Part shown: piece after piece, positions 1-10,452 of the stretch
How positions within the stretch are numbered: the first letter of the stretch is position 1
Layout of the letters: every line of letters starts with the position of its first letter
NCBI RefSeq assembly: GCF_000418325.1
Contig: NC_021658.1
Coordinates: 12,132,501 to 12,196,500 of the forward strand
Length of the DNA stretch: 64,000 bases
Source: Sorangium cellulosum So0157-2
GTDB taxonomy: Bacteria > Myxococcota_A > Polyangia > Polyangiales > Polyangiaceae
Direction of reading: 5' to 3'
Notes under the pieces: generated by a model
Database searches by the model: none
What the model was told of the DNA's origin: nothing
The model's input: only the letters and a program-made list of their open reading frames with translations
Program-made: the position numbers and the translations under genes

Positions 1-67
1 GGAGGCGAGGCGCGCGGCGCCGCAGCTCGGGGACCGGCCGCCGCCAAAGCCTGCTACAAGGGCGGGC

Positions 68-886
68 ATGCGAACCGCTCGCGCCCTCGTGCAACGAGGC
101 ATGGCGGCGGGCGCGGTCGCGCTCGCCTGCGCCGCGACCGCGCGCGCCGAGGAGCCGGAGACCGCCGGGCCCGCCCAGGACGCCGGCGCCGAGGAGCCCG
201 CGAAGCCGCCGCGGCCGCCGCTGCCGCCCGCGCGCCTGCCGTGGGGCCGGCACATCGAGATCGGGGCCGACGCGGCCCTCGTCAGCTGGCTCGGGACGCG
301 CGACGACGCGGGCCGCCTGTCGCGCGCTCGCCTGGAGCCCGCGATCGGGCTCGGGATCCACGCGCGCTGGGAGATCGTCGAGCACCTGCGCTTCTCCGCC
401 TTCGTCGTGCTCGCACGGCACGAGCTCGCCATGCAGCAAGGCGCGCTCGGGCAGCCCGGCGCGATCACGGCAGAGCCGCGCGAGGACGGCGCGCCCCGGG
501 CGAGCGCCCTCGCGCTCGGCGCGCGCCTCGCGCCGACGCTGCCGCTCGGCGAGCGCGCCCGCTCGTGGATCTCGGTCGGCGTCGGCTACGACCGGTTCGA
601 CTTCGATCGCATGCGGGTCTCCGATCCCGGGGGCGAGTTCACGATCCGCGAGCGCGGCGGCTCGTACGTCGCCATCCCGCTTGGGCTCGGGGTGTCGTTC
701 GACCTCATCCGCAATTGGCTCACGATCGAGCTGGAGAGCTCGGGGGCCTTCCTCCTCGGCCGGGGCGGAGACGCCACGCGCGAGGCGCAGGCCATCGACG
801 GCCTGGGGCGGCGGCGCGCCATCGGCGGGCTGCCGCAGGCGCGAGGCTCGTTCATCCATACCCTCGGCCTCTCCCTGGTGCTGTGA
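68..886 (+). CDS. Secreted/outer-membrane protein of unknown function
   Basis: The product is 272 residues and starts with a signal peptide (positively charged start, then an Ala-rich core ending near ATARA at about residue 27). A Pro/Ala/Glu-rich stretch follows up to about residue 57. The remainder alternates short hydrophobic and polar segments separated by glycines (for example ISVGVGYDRFDF and YVAIPLGLGVSF), which looks like a small transmembrane beta-barrel, and it ends in a hydrophobic strand, HTLGLSLVL. I do not recognise a specific family. Its TGA stop overlaps the GTG start of the next gene (GTGA), so the two are probably translationally coupled. The outer-membrane location is inferred only from the strand pattern and the signal peptide. 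Confidence 0.7.
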   Translation: MRTARALVQRGMAAGAVALACAATARAEEPETAGPAQDAGAEEPAKPPRPPLPPARLPWGRHIEIGADAALVSWLGTRDDAGRLSRARLEPAIGLGIHARWEIVEHLRFSAFVVLARHELAMQQGALGQPGAITAEPREDGAPRASALALGARLAPTLPLGERARSWISVGVGYDRFDFDRMRVSDPGGEFTIRERGGSYVAIPLGLGVSFDLIRNWLTIELESSGAFLLGRGGDATREAQAIDGLGRRRAIGGLPQARGSFIHTLGLSLVL

Positions 887-1485
887 TCGCCGCGGTGAGC
901 GAGCGCGCGAGGCGCCTCCTGCTCACCGCCGCGCTCGCCCTCGCGGCGTGCGGCGCTCCGGCTCCGGGGCGCCCGCCGGCGCCGCCGCGATCGCCCGCCC
1001 CCGCGATGCCGACGGCGCGCTCGCCTGCGCCGGCGCCGCGCTCGCAGCACGACGGCGTCGGGGCGACGCGCGCCGCGAGCGCGGGTGGCCAGGGCGACCC
1101 GGCGGCCAGGGCGGGCGACGACGCCGCGGAGCCCCGCGAGCAGGCGTCCCCGACCGCGTGCGCGATCGACATGGACTGCGGCTACGACCCCGCGGGCGAG
1201 CGCTGCGGCGCGGATCCCCGGCTGAACCGGCAGCCGCCCGTCACGGACCAGGGGATCGTCTGCTACTGCGACGCCGGCGCGTGCGCGCTGCTCCGCGTGC
1301 TGCCCGTGCCGTGCGAGGGGGACCACGACTGCGCCGTGGCCCGCGAGCCGCGCCCGCACCCGGTCCGCGCGACGCGCGAGCGGCCCCACGAGAAGGGTCG
1401 CCCCTGCCGCGATCTCACGATGTCGACGACGTGCGAGCGGACCAACATCTGCACCCTGCACCGCCACACGTGCCCGAGGCGGTGA
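883..1485 (+). CDS. Cys-rich lipoprotein of unknown function
   Basis: A GTG start inside the stop of the upstream gene gives a 200-residue product; a second GTG four codons later is an alternative. The N-terminus carries a lipoprotein signal with lipobox LALAAC, so the mature protein should be lipid-anchored at a Cys near residue 23. A Pro/Ala/Arg-rich low-complexity linker runs to about residue 85. The C-terminal half holds about a dozen cysteines in short pairs (such as CYCDAGAC), implying a small disulfide-stabilised extracytoplasmic domain. No family recognised. It probably works with the preceding envelope protein because the two reading frames overlap by four bases. Confidence 0.65.
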   Translation: MIAAVSERARRLLLTAALALAACGAPAPGRPPAPPRSPAPAMPTARSPAPAPRSQHDGVGATRAASAGGQGDPAARAGDDAAEPREQASPTACAIDMDCGYDPAGERCGADPRLNRQPPVTDQGIVCYCDAGACALLRVLPVPCEGDHDCAVAREPRPHPVRATRERPHEKGRPCRDLTMSTTCERTNICTLHRHTCPRR

Positions 1486-1499
1486 GCCGCGCGGCGGGC

Positions 1500-2459
<960 letters not shown>

Positions 2460-2642
2460 GGGGTCCTAAGGTAGGCACCGCGCGCCGCCCTGACCAGGGT
2501 CCCCGGCCCGGACGGCGCTCGCAGGCGCGCTCGCGGGTGCCGAGAACCCCCGCGGCCAGCGTTGACAACGGCCGGCGCGGGCTCACGATCCCGACGCCGC
2601 GGGTGAGCCTGGGGGAGGCGCTCTCGTCGTGGGCAGCCCGCC

Positions 2643-2981
2643 ATGTCCTTCCTGATCCCCCTCGCCCTGCTCGCCGTCGTCGTTCCGCTCGCCGTGGCCC
2701 TCCTCCGCGCGAATGAGCTATTTTACGTGCGCGTCGAGGGGCGCAACGTCCGGCTGCTCCGGGGCCGGCTGCCCCAGCGCCTGCTCGACGACATCACGGA
2801 CGTCCTCCGCGCGGCGCCGGTCGGGCGGGGCGCGGTGCGGGTCGTGGTCGAGGACCGGAAGGCCCGGGTCCACGTGGAGGGGGACATCTCCCCGGAGCAG
2901 GCTCAGCAGCTGAGGAACACCGTGTCCCTGTGGCCGGTTCCGAAGATCCGCGCCGCCCCGAGGCGCCGCGTCGGCGCATGA
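2643..2981 (+). CDS. Small membrane-anchored protein (DUF3634-like)
   Basis: A 112-residue product with one N-terminal transmembrane segment (FLIPLALLAVVVPLAVALL, about residues 3-21) followed by a short basic soluble domain. The soluble part contains FYVRVEGRNVRLLRGRLP and a C-terminal helix with SPEQAQQLRNTVSLW. The layout of a signal anchor, a short strand hairpin and a QQLRN motif resembles the uncharacterised DUF3634 family as I remember it; this is a tentative match. Its function is unknown. It precedes the ABC1-kinase gene on the same strand by 42 bases, so the two may share a transcript. Confidence 0.7.
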   Translation: MSFLIPLALLAVVVPLAVALLRANELFYVRVEGRNVRLLRGRLPQRLLDDITDVLRAAPVGRGAVRVVVEDRKARVHVEGDISPEQAQQLRNTVSLWPVPKIRAAPRRRVGA

Positions 2982-3023
2982 CCGCTCCGCGCCGACCAAC
3001 GCTACCCTAACGAGTCAGTCCGC

Positions 3024-4415
3024 ATGGCCGACGACAAGCCCAGAGACAAACCGCCGACCTCCAAGCTCGGGCGCCTCGCGCGCCTCGCCGGCCTCGCGCC
3101 CCGCACCCTCCCGTTCGCCATCGAGGGCGCGAAGCGCGCCTTCGGCGCGCCGCGGACCGACGAGGAGGAGGCCGAGGCGCGGCGGAAGATGACCCAGGAG
3201 GTGAAGAAGACCGCCGAGGCGATGCTGAAGACGCTCGGCGAGATGAAGGGCCTGCCGCTCAAGTTCGGGCAGATGGCGAGCTACATCGACGGGCTCGCGC
3301 CGCCGGGGTACGAGGAGAAGTTCCAGGCCACGCTGAAGAAGCTGCTCGACAAGGCGCCGCCCCTGTCGCCCGAGGCCGCGGAGCAGATGGTCATCCAGGA
3401 GCTCGGCACGCCGCCCCACGAGGTGTTCGCGGCGTGGGAGCGCGAGCCGTTCGCCGCGGCGAGCATCGGGCAGGTGCACCGGGCGACGACGAAGGCGGGC
3501 GAGCGGGTCGCCGTCAAGGTGCAGTACCCGGGCATGGACAGGGCCATCGAGAACGACCTGAAGAGCGTCTCGATGCTCGAGGCGATGATGGCGCCCATCG
3601 CCAAGAAGCTGAACGCCCGGCAGACCGTCGACGAGCTCCGCAAGGTCTTCCTGTCCGAGCTCGACTACGCGCGCGAGGCCGAGATGGCGGACCTGTTCCG
3701 CCGCATGAACGCCGGGGACGAGGACGTCTACATTCCCCGGATTCACCACAGCCTCACCACGCGGCGGGTCCTCACGCTCGAGTTCGTCGACGGCATGAGC
3801 TACGCCGAGTTCTGCGAGCGCGGCAGCCAGGAGGCGAAGAACCGCGCGGGCCTCTCGATCTGGCGCTTCACCTTCCGCTCGATGCTGCGGTACGGCTGGC
3901 TCTACGCCGATCCGCACCCCGGCAACTACCGCTTCTACGAGGACGGCCGGGTCGCGATCCTCGATTTCGGCTGCGTCAAGCAGCTCCCGCCCGACCTCGT
4001 GGCGGGCATGAAGCGCTACATGCGCGCCGCCATGGACGCGGACTGGAAGGAGTTCGACCGCGCCTGCGTGGAGGTGCTCGGCTACGATCCGAACGACGAG
4101 AGCTGGGATCTCTACCGGAGCTACACGATGGAGCTCATGGTCCCGCTGTGCATGCACGGGACCTGGAAGTGCTCCCCGGAGAAGGCGCGCGAGACCGTGG
4201 CCTACCTGACCCGCGGCATCCGGGGGCTCACCTTCAAGGAAGGAGAGAAGATGCCCACCATCCCCCACGTGCCGAAGATGCCGCAGGACTTCACGTTCGT
4301 GAATCGGCTGCAGTGGGGGCTCGCGTCCGTGCTGGCGGGGCTCCGGACCGAGGCGGCGTTCCGGCCGACCATCGATCCCTGGGTGCGCGACGGCGTGCAC
4401 CCGATCCCCGATTGA
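3024..4415 (+). CDS. ABC1/UbiB/COQ8-family atypical kinase-like protein
   Basis: The 463-residue protein has the diagnostic ABC1/ADCK motifs: the KxGQ element LKFGQMASYIDG near residue 80, the Ala-rich nucleotide loop AAASIGQVHRA in place of a Gly-rich loop, the lysine strand VAVKVQYPGM, the catalytic segment YADPHPGNYRF and the metal-binding ILDFGCVKQL. Members support isoprenoid-quinone synthesis or lipid homeostasis, and usually act as ATPases rather than protein kinases. I see no convincing transmembrane helix at the C-terminus, unlike E. coli UbiB, so it may be a soluble or peripheral member. No ubiquinone or menaquinone genes lie nearby, so the exact substrate pathway is open. Confidence 0.9.
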   Translation: MADDKPRDKPPTSKLGRLARLAGLAPRTLPFAIEGAKRAFGAPRTDEEEAEARRKMTQEVKKTAEAMLKTLGEMKGLPLKFGQMASYIDGLAPPGYEEKFQATLKKLLDKAPPLSPEAAEQMVIQELGTPPHEVFAAWEREPFAAASIGQVHRATTKAGERVAVKVQYPGMDRAIENDLKSVSMLEAMMAPIAKKLNARQTVDELRKVFLSELDYAREAEMADLFRRMNAGDEDVYIPRIHHSLTTRRVLTLEFVDGMSYAEFCERGSQEAKNRAGLSIWRFTFRSMLRYGWLYADPHPGNYRFYEDGRVAILDFGCVKQLPPDLVAGMKRYMRAAMDADWKEFDRACVEVLGYDPNDESWDLYRSYTMELMVPLCMHGTWKCSPEKARETVAYLTRGIRGLTFKEGEKMPTIPHVPKMPQDFTFVNRLQWGLASVLAGLRTEAAFRPTIDPWVRDGVHPIPD

Positions 4416-4556
4416 GCCCGGACCGGTGGCAGGCTCGTCGGCGCCGGGAAGGCACGGGAAGTGACGGGGAAGTGAAGGGTAAGTGAAGACGATGTCGCCC
4501 CCGCCGCGGCTCTCACCTTGACCTCGATCCCGCGCGCTGTGACATTCGATCGGGGC

Positions 4557-6515
4557 ATGGACGACGAGCGGGCGGCCTGCGAGAGGCGCGTAGGGACGAC
4601 CCTGCGGGGCAAATGGACGATCGATCGCCTCCTCGGGATCGGCGGGATGGCCGCCGTCTACGCCGCGACCCACAAGATCGGGCGGCGCGAGGCGATCAAG
4701 ATCCTCCACCCCGAGGTGGCGCGCTCGAAGGACCTGCGCGCCCGGTTCGAGCGGGAGGCGCAGGCGGTCAATCGCTTCCGGCACCCCGGCGTGGTCGAGA
4801 TCCGCGACATCGACATGACCGAGGACGGCGCGCCGTTCCTCGTGATGGAGCTCCTCGACGGCGAGTCGCTCGCCGACAGGCTCCAGCGGCTCGGCCACAT
4901 CGAGACGGGCGAGATGCTGCGCTTCATGGACGAGCTGCTCGACGTGCTCGGGGCGGCGCACGATCAGGGGATCATCCACCGCGACATCAAGCTCGACAAC
5001 CTCTTCGTCGAGCGGACCGGGCGCCTCAAGGTGCTCGACTTCGGCATCGCCCGCATGCGCGACGGCGTGAAGACGGCGATGCGGACCCGGACGGGCGCGA
5101 CGCTCGGGACCGTGTCGTACATGGCCCCGGAGCAGGTGCGCGGCATCTCGGTCGACCACCGGGCGGACCTCTTCGCCGCAGGCGCGACGATGTTCCGGCT
5201 GATCGCGAAGCGGCGCATCCACGAGGCGCGCACGGAGTCCGAGCTGCTCGTGAAGATGGCGACCATGGCGGCGCCGCCGCTCGCGAGCGTCGCGCCGGAG
5301 GCGCCGCCGGGGCTGTGCGCCCTCGTGGACAGGGCGCTCGCGTTCGATCGCGACCGGCGCTACCCGGACGCCCGCACGATGCAGGCGGACATGCGGGCGC
5401 TCCTGCGCGGGGAGCCGCCGCCGTTCGCGTCGGCGCGGCTCGCGGCGGGGGACTCGCCGTCGGCGGGCGCGCCGCAGCCCTCGCCGATGCTCGCGGCGCC
5501 CGCCTCGGTGGAGGCGCCGGCCGAGCCGCCGCCGCGGCCGGCGGCCCCCTCGGGCGCGAGGTGGAACGAGATGGGCTCGGCGCCCGCGATCGGGCCGGAT
5601 CCCGGCCCCGGCGGAGCGACCTCGTGGGAGGCCGCCACGGTGGCGGCGCCCGGGGCCCAGGGCGCGAGCGCCATGGATGCCGCCCAGGCGCGCGGAGGCC
5701 ACCCGAGCCTCGCGCAGATCGGCCCCGGCGCTCCGAACGGGCCGCCCTCGGCCCTGCACAACACCGGAGCTGGCCACGCCGGAATGCACGGCGCGCCCGC
5801 CGCGCTCCACGGCGCCGGCGCGCCCCACAGCGCGCCCGCCGCGCTCCACAACACCGGCGCCTCCTACGGCGCGCCCGCCGCGCTCCACAGCACCGGCGCC
5901 TCCTACGGCGCGCCCGCCGCGCTCCACAACACCGGCGCGTCCTACGGCGCGCCCGCCGCGCCGCACGCCCCGAGCGCCCCGCACGGCGCGCCCGCCTCGC
6001 TCCACAACACCGGCGCGTCCTACGGCGCCCCCGCCGCGTCGCACGCCGCCAGCATGCCCCACAGCGCGCCGGCCTCGCTCCACAGCACCGGCGCGTCCTA
6101 CGGCGCGCCCGCGTCGCAGCACGCCCCGAGCGCCCCCTACGGCGAGCAGCCGGCCGCCGGCTGGGGGCCGCGCCGCGCTCCGCCGCAGCAGCCGCCGAAG
6201 CTCGTGATCCTGCTCGCGATCGGCGGCGTGGCGCTCGTGATCGCGAGCGTGGTCGCGGTGTGGATGGCGCTCCGCGACGAGCCCAAGAGCGACGCGGTCC
6301 AGCGGCACGACCTGCTCCCCGCGCAGAGCGCGAGCGAGAGGCCCACCCAGCTCTCTCCATCCGAGATCGCCGACGAGCCGCCGCGCGCCCTGGAGGCGCC
6401 GGAGACGATGCGCCCGGACCCGCCCGGCGCCTCATCGAGCGCGCCGCCGCCCGTCAGCACGATCATCATCGACTTGAAGAAGAAGCGTCCGCCGAAAAAG
6501 CCACATCAGGACTGA
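4557..6515 (+). CDS. Membrane-anchored Ser/Thr protein kinase (PknB type)
   Basis: The kinase domain occupies about residues 18-285. It has a Gly-rich loop LLGIGGMAAVYAA, the lysine strand EAIKILHPEV, catalytic loop HRDIKLDNL, LDFGIA and YMAPEQVRG, so it is an intact RD kinase. A Pro/Ala/His-rich linker with 13-residue repeats follows, then one transmembrane helix (LVILLAIGGVALVIASVVAV, about residues 548-572) and an 80-residue tail ending in a basic KKKRPPKK cluster. I chose the ATG at the start of MDDERAACERRVG; an upstream in-frame TTG would add 13 residues. By topology the kinase is cytoplasmic and the short tail periplasmic. Substrate unknown. It is followed after 17 bases by a secreted protein gene. 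Confidence 0.92.
   Translation: MDDERAACERRVGTTLRGKWTIDRLLGIGGMAAVYAATHKIGRREAIKILHPEVARSKDLRARFEREAQAVNRFRHPGVVEIRDIDMTEDGAPFLVMELLDGESLADRLQRLGHIETGEMLRFMDELLDVLGAAHDQGIIHRDIKLDNLFVERTGRLKVLDFGIARMRDGVKTAMRTRTGATLGTVSYMAPEQVRGISVDHRADLFAAGATMFRLIAKRRIHEARTESELLVKMATMAAPPLASVAPEAPPGLCALVDRALAFDRDRRYPDARTMQADMRALLRGEPPPFASARLAAGDSPSAGAPQPSPMLAAPASVEAPAEPPPRPAAPSGARWNEMGSAPAIGPDPGPGGATSWEAATVAAPGAQGASAMDAAQARGGHPSLAQIGPGAPNGPPSALHNTGAGHAGMHGAPAALHGAGAPHSAPAALHNTGASYGAPAALHSTGASYGAPAALHNTGASYGAPAAPHAPSAPHGAPASLHNTGASYGAPAASHAASMPHSAPASLHSTGASYGAPASQHAPSAPYGEQPAAGWGPRRAPPQQPPKLVILLAIGGVALVIASVVAVWMALRDEPKSDAVQRHDLLPAQSASERPTQLSPSEIADEPPRALEAPETMRPDPPGASSSAPPPVSTIIIDLKKKRPPKKPHQD
5755..6140 (+). 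repeat. In-frame 39-bp repeat array in kinase linker
   Basis: The linker of the kinase gene is built from about ten degenerate units encoding variants of GAPAALHNTGASY (39 bp). Perfect or near-perfect copies sit back to back, and variants such as GAPAAPHAPSAPH and GAPASLHSTGASY alternate. Units keep the reading frame, so length changes by slippage or recombination would only lengthen or shorten the tether between the kinase domain and the membrane. Confidence 0.85.
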
Positions 6516-6532
6516 AGTCAACATCGCCGAAC

Positions 6533-8413
6533 ATGGAGCTCCATCCCCTGATGGTCACGAGGACAACCCTGCGCGCTCGATCGATGCTCGTCGGGTCTGC
6601 GCTCGTGCTCATGCTCCCTGGCGCGTGCTCGGACCCGGTGCCCTTCAACCCGAGGCCCGGCGCCGGAGGCGGCGGCGGCGGCGGCAGCGGAGGCGGCACC
6701 GGAGGCGCGCCGCACTGCAGCGCCGGCGAGGAGCAGGCTTGCTATCCCGGGCCTGCGGGCACCGAGGGCGTCGGCGTGTGCGCGGCCGGCGTGCGGAGGT
6801 GCCTGCCGGACGGCCAGGGCTTCGGCGACTGCGAGGGCGCCGTGGTCCCGAAGCTCGAGGACTGCAGCACCACCCTGGACGACGACTGCGACGGCGAGGC
6901 GAACGAGGCCGACGCGGGGTGCGTGTGCACCCCGGGCCAGATCGAGACCTGCTACAGCGGCTCGGACGACACGAAGGGCGTCGGGCTCTGCGCGCCGGGG
7001 CTCCAGATGTGCGACATCACGGGGACGTCGTGGCGGCCGTGCGTCGGCGAGGTCACCCCGGCGACCGAGACGTGCGCGGACGACACCGACGAGGACTGCG
7101 ACGGCTTCGCCTGCAGCGCGCCGCTCTGGTCGGCGCTCTACGGCGACCCGAACATCCAGAGCGCGACGGGCGTCGGCGTCGACGCGGACGGGAACATCTA
7201 TATCGGCGGCACCTTCTCGGGGACGATCAAGTTCGGCGACGATACGCTGGTGAGCATCGGCACCGCCGACGTGTACGTCGCGAGCTTCGACGCGACCGGA
7301 GCCCACCGCTGGAGCGCGAGGTTCGGCGGCAGCGGCGCCGAGACGCTCAACGGGCTCGCGGTGACGCCCGACGGCAAGCTCGTCATCGGCGGGACGTTCT
7401 ACGGGTCGTTCACGTTCGGCAGCGCGACGCTGAGCAGCGTCAACGCGCTCGACAGCTTCGTGGCCACGCTGGACAGAGACGGCACCCCCGGCTGGGCGCG
7501 CCAGCTCGGGGACAGCGCGGATCAGACGCTGCGCTCCATCGCGGTGGACACAGCCGGCAACGTCGTGATCGCCGGCTACTTCAGCGGATCGCTGCTCTGC
7601 TCGGCGCCGCCCCTCCCGGTCTGCGCCAGCAGCGAGGGCGGCACCGACATCTTCGTGCGGAAGTACGATCCGCTCGGCACCGCCCTGTGGACCAGGATCT
7701 ACGGGGACACCTCGAACCAGTTCGCCACCAGCGTGGCCGTCGACGCCGAGGGCAGCGTGTTCCTCACCGGCCGGTACAACGGCACGCTGATCGTCGGGAG
7801 CCGGCAGGTGCGGAACACCGGGCTCGGGCCGAACCTGTTCGTCCTCAAGCTCGACAGCAGCGGGAACGGCGTCTGGCTCTCGGACTACGGCGACACGGCC
7901 TCGCAGGCGGGCACCGGGATCGCCGTCACCCCGTCCGGCGCGGTGGTCGTGACGGGCACGTACCTGGGCGAGCTCGACTTCGGCCCTGAGCTGAGCCTCC
8001 ACGCCAACGACGCACAGACCGCGTTCGTGGTGTCGCTCGCCCCCGACGGCACGCCCGCGTGGGCGCGGTCGTTCGCCGGCGACGGCTCGCAGGAGAGCAT
8101 GGCGATCGCCGCGGACGCAGCCGGCAACGTGGTGGTGACCGGCGCGGCGCAGGGCGTGATCGCCCTCGGCGACGAGCCGCTCCGGAGCGGCGGCGGCTTC
8201 GACGCCTTCGTCGCGAAGCTCGACCCGCAGGGCAAGACCCTCTGGGGGAAGGTGCTCGGCGCCGCCGGCAACCAGAAGTCGAACGCGGCGGCCATCTCGC
8301 CCGTGAACCGCGCCATCGTGCTCTGCGGTACGGCCGAAGGGCGGATCGACTTCGGCCTCGGCGAGCACGCGGCGAACGGCACCGACGCGTTCGTCGTGAC
8401 CCTGTCGCCGTAG
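6533..8413 (+). CDS. Secreted MopE-type metal-binding / SBBP beta-propeller protein
   Basis: About 626 residues. A signal sequence ends in LMLPGAC, a weak lipobox, so lipid anchoring is likely but not certain; an ATG six codons downstream (MVTRTTLRARS) is an equally good start. After a Gly-rich spacer come two Cys-rich modules with Asp-rich motifs of the MopE type (TTLDDDCDGEANE and DDTDEDCDGFACS) that probably bind metal. From about residue 200 onward there are some seven repeats of the form DADGNIYIGGTFSGTIKFGD, typical of SBBP/NHL-like beta-propeller repeats. The product is therefore an exported multi-domain surface protein. Its role is unknown. Confidence 0.8.
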   Translation: MELHPLMVTRTTLRARSMLVGSALVLMLPGACSDPVPFNPRPGAGGGGGGGSGGGTGGAPHCSAGEEQACYPGPAGTEGVGVCAAGVRRCLPDGQGFGDCEGAVVPKLEDCSTTLDDDCDGEANEADAGCVCTPGQIETCYSGSDDTKGVGLCAPGLQMCDITGTSWRPCVGEVTPATETCADDTDEDCDGFACSAPLWSALYGDPNIQSATGVGVDADGNIYIGGTFSGTIKFGDDTLVSIGTADVYVASFDATGAHRWSARFGGSGAETLNGLAVTPDGKLVIGGTFYGSFTFGSATLSSVNALDSFVATLDRDGTPGWARQLGDSADQTLRSIAVDTAGNVVIAGYFSGSLLCSAPPLPVCASSEGGTDIFVRKYDPLGTALWTRIYGDTSNQFATSVAVDAEGSVFLTGRYNGTLIVGSRQVRNTGLGPNLFVLKLDSSGNGVWLSDYGDTASQAGTGIAVTPSGAVVVTGTYLGELDFGPELSLHANDAQTAFVVSLAPDGTPAWARSFAGDGSQESMAIAADAAGNVVVTGAAQGVIALGDEPLRSGGGFDAFVAKLDPQGKTLWGKVLGAAGNQKSNAAAISPVNRAIVLCGTAEGRIDFGLGEHAANGTDAFVVTLSP

Positions 8414-8455
8414 CCGCCGGGCGCCGCGGGAGCGGCTGCGCCAGGTGCTCACGAG

Positions 8456-8488
8456 CGGCGGCGGCGCGCGCGCCGTGAGCCGCCGCCG
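8456..8488. terminator. GC-rich hairpin between convergent genes
   Basis: A 10-bp perfect inverted repeat (CGGCGGCGGC / GCCGCCGCCG) with a 13-base loop lies in the 101-bp gap between two convergent stop codons. There is no T-tract, so intrinsic termination is only inferred from position and stem stability. Confidence 0.45.
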
Positions 8489-8514
8489 TGGCCGCGCGCG
8501 CGCCGCGGCCCGGG

Positions 8515-10452
8515 TCACGCGGCGCCGCGGGCGCCCGCGGGGACGAGGTCGACGCGGCCGAGCTCCTCGTTCGTCGACGCGATGGCGGCGCGGATCGGCT
8601 CGCCGACGCCGTAGCGGCGGCTCGCGCCGACGAGCGCCTGGGCGGCGGCGTCGATCCGGTACGGCCCCTCCGGCAGCGCCTCCAGCGCGATCGTGCCCGT
8701 CGCGCCGGACTCGACCATCTGGACGACGAGGCCGAACGGCTTGATGGACACGATGTTGCCCTCGATCTCCTCGCCGATCCGGGAGGCGAACAGGCGCGCG
8801 ACGAGCATGCGGTGCCGCTCCGTCTCGGCCTTGCCGGCGCTGCGCGCCCGCGCGTTCAGGTGGTGGGCGAGCGACGCCAGCGCCTCGGCGTCCACGCGCT
8901 GATCGCGGCGGCCCTGGAGGTAGCCCTTGATGACGCGGTGCACGGCGAGATCGGCATAGCGGCGGATCGGGGACGTGAAGTGCAGGTACAGCGGGGCGCC
9001 GAGGCCGAAATGCAGGCCCCCGGCGGCCGTGTAGCGGGCCGGGCCGAGCGCCTTGCCGAGCACGGTGCGGATGGCGGGCGCGAGCTCCGAGCCGCGGTAC
9101 TGCGCCTCGAACGCCGCGAGGCCGAGGGGGCTCAGGCGCGGGCCGAACCCGGCCTCGACGCCGAAGTTGTGCGCGAAGCGCTCGAGCGCCCGGACGCGCT
9201 CCTCGGTGGGCTCGTCGTGGACGCGAAAGACGCACGGGAGCCCGCGCGCCACGAGCCAGCTGGCCACGGCCTCGTTCGCCGCCACCATCAGCCGCTCGAC
9301 GAGGCGGTGCGCGCCGGTGTCCGAGCGCGGCGAGACGCCGGTCGGCTCGCGCGTCTCGGCGTCCAGCGTCACGTAGGCCTCGTCGCGGTCGAGCTCGACG
9401 CCGCCGCGCGCGGCGCGGACCGTCGACAGGCGCGCGGCCGCGGTGCGGAGCCAGCGCACGACCGGCCACGCCGCCTCGGGGATGCCGGCGGACCGGCCGG
9501 TCGTGAGGAACTCCTCGACGGCGTCGTACGAGAGGCGGGCGTGCGAGCGGATCACGCTCTCGTGGAGATCGACCGCGGTGACGCCGCCCTCGGGATCGAC
9601 GCGCAGCTCGGCCGTGATCGCGAGCCGATCGACCCCCGGGAGCAGGCTCGCCGCCTCGCTGGAGATCGACTCGGGGAGCATCGGGATGACGCGGCCGGCG
9701 AGGTAGACGCTCGTGCCGCGGGCGCGGGCCTCGAGATCGAGCGGCGAGCCCTCCTGGACGAACGCGTCCACGTCGGCGATCGACACGAACACGCGGAGCG
9801 CGCCGTCGGGACCGGCCGGCAGCACGGCGAGCGCGTCGTCGATGTCGGTGGTGACGGGCGCGTCGATGGTGACCGTGGTGAGCTCGCGCAGGTCGCGGCG
9901 GCCGCGCGCGAGCTCGCGCTCGATCGACACCGCCGCCGCCGCCGCGCGCGACGCCTCGACGACCTCGCCCGGGAACACGGCGCGCACGCCGTTGCGGGCG
10001 AGGCAGCGCTCGATGCCGAGATCGGCGCCCGGCGCGACGACCCGCGCCGGGACGACCGCCGCGCCCTCGATGACGGCGACCACCGCGGTGCCCTCGGCGA
10101 GGTCGTCGGCGGCGCCCGGCTTGAACGGCCAGTCCGTGTTGGAGACGAGGCGATCGACCCGGAGGTGCGGCCGCTTCGCGTGCGTCACGACCGTCCCGAA
10201 GAGCTCGGCGCGATCGCGATGGACGAGGGCGAGCTGCGACGCGCCGTAGCGGCCCGGCTCCGCCTCGACGACCACCGCGTCCACGACGTCGCCGTCGAGG
10301 AACGGGTTCAGATCGGGCGGCGTGATGAAGGCGGTCGCCGGGGCCAGGGGCGGCCTGCCCGGCGCCCCTCCTTTCTCCGGAGAGGCCTCGATGTTCAGGA
10401 ACCCGAAGCCGCGCGGGTTGACCGAGATGCGTCCACGAACCAGTGCGTGCAT
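8515..10452 (-). CDS. RNase II/RNase R family 3'-5' exoribonuclease
   Basis: This nuclease family degrades RNA processively from the 3' end using Mg ions. The 645-residue product has N-terminal OB-like domains beginning GRISVNPRGFGFLN (cold-shock-like), the catalytic RNB core with TIDAPVTTDIDDALAV carrying the metal-binding aspartates, SIADVDAFV and GRVIPMLPESIS, the RNB C-terminal signature HFTSPIRRYADLAVHR, and a C-terminal S1 domain (EEIEGNIVSIKPFGLVVQM). The length is closer to E. coli RNase II than to RNase R, and it lacks a long Lys-rich tail. I chose the ATG of MHALVRGRISVN; longer in-frame starts add an unconserved Arg-rich leader. Stands alone, divergent from the FHA gene. Confidence 0.93.
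   Translation of the reverse strand: MHALVRGRISVNPRGFGFLNIEASPEKGGAPGRPPLAPATAFITPPDLNPFLDGDVVDAVVVEAEPGRYGASQLALVHRDRAELFGTVVTHAKRPHLRVDRLVSNTDWPFKPGAADDLAEGTAVVAVIEGAAVVPARVVAPGADLGIERCLARNGVRAVFPGEVVEASRAAAAAVSIERELARGRRDLRELTTVTIDAPVTTDIDDALAVLPAGPDGALRVFVSIADVDAFVQEGSPLDLEARARGTSVYLAGRVIPMLPESISSEAASLLPGVDRLAITAELRVDPEGGVTAVDLHESVIRSHARLSYDAVEEFLTTGRSAGIPEAAWPVVRWLRTAAARLSTVRAARGGVELDRDEAYVTLDAETREPTGVSPRSDTGAHRLVERLMVAANEAVASWLVARGLPCVFRVHDEPTEERVRALERFAHNFGVEAGFGPRLSPLGLAAFEAQYRGSELAPAIRTVLGKALGPARYTAAGGLHFGLGAPLYLHFTSPIRRYADLAVHRVIKGYLQGRRDQRVDAEALASLAHHLNARARSAGKAETERHRMLVARLFASRIGEEIEGNIVSIKPFGLVVQMVESGATGTIALEALPEGPYRIDAAAQALVGASRRYGVGEPIRAAIASTNEELGRVDLVPAGARGAA

Noticed and set aside
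3015..6308. A minus-strand open frame of 1097 codons opposite the ABC1 kinase and Ser/Thr kinase genes
   Set aside because: Its product is Arg/Gly/Asp-rich low complexity and it overlaps two clearly homologous genes; a shadow of very high GC at third positions.
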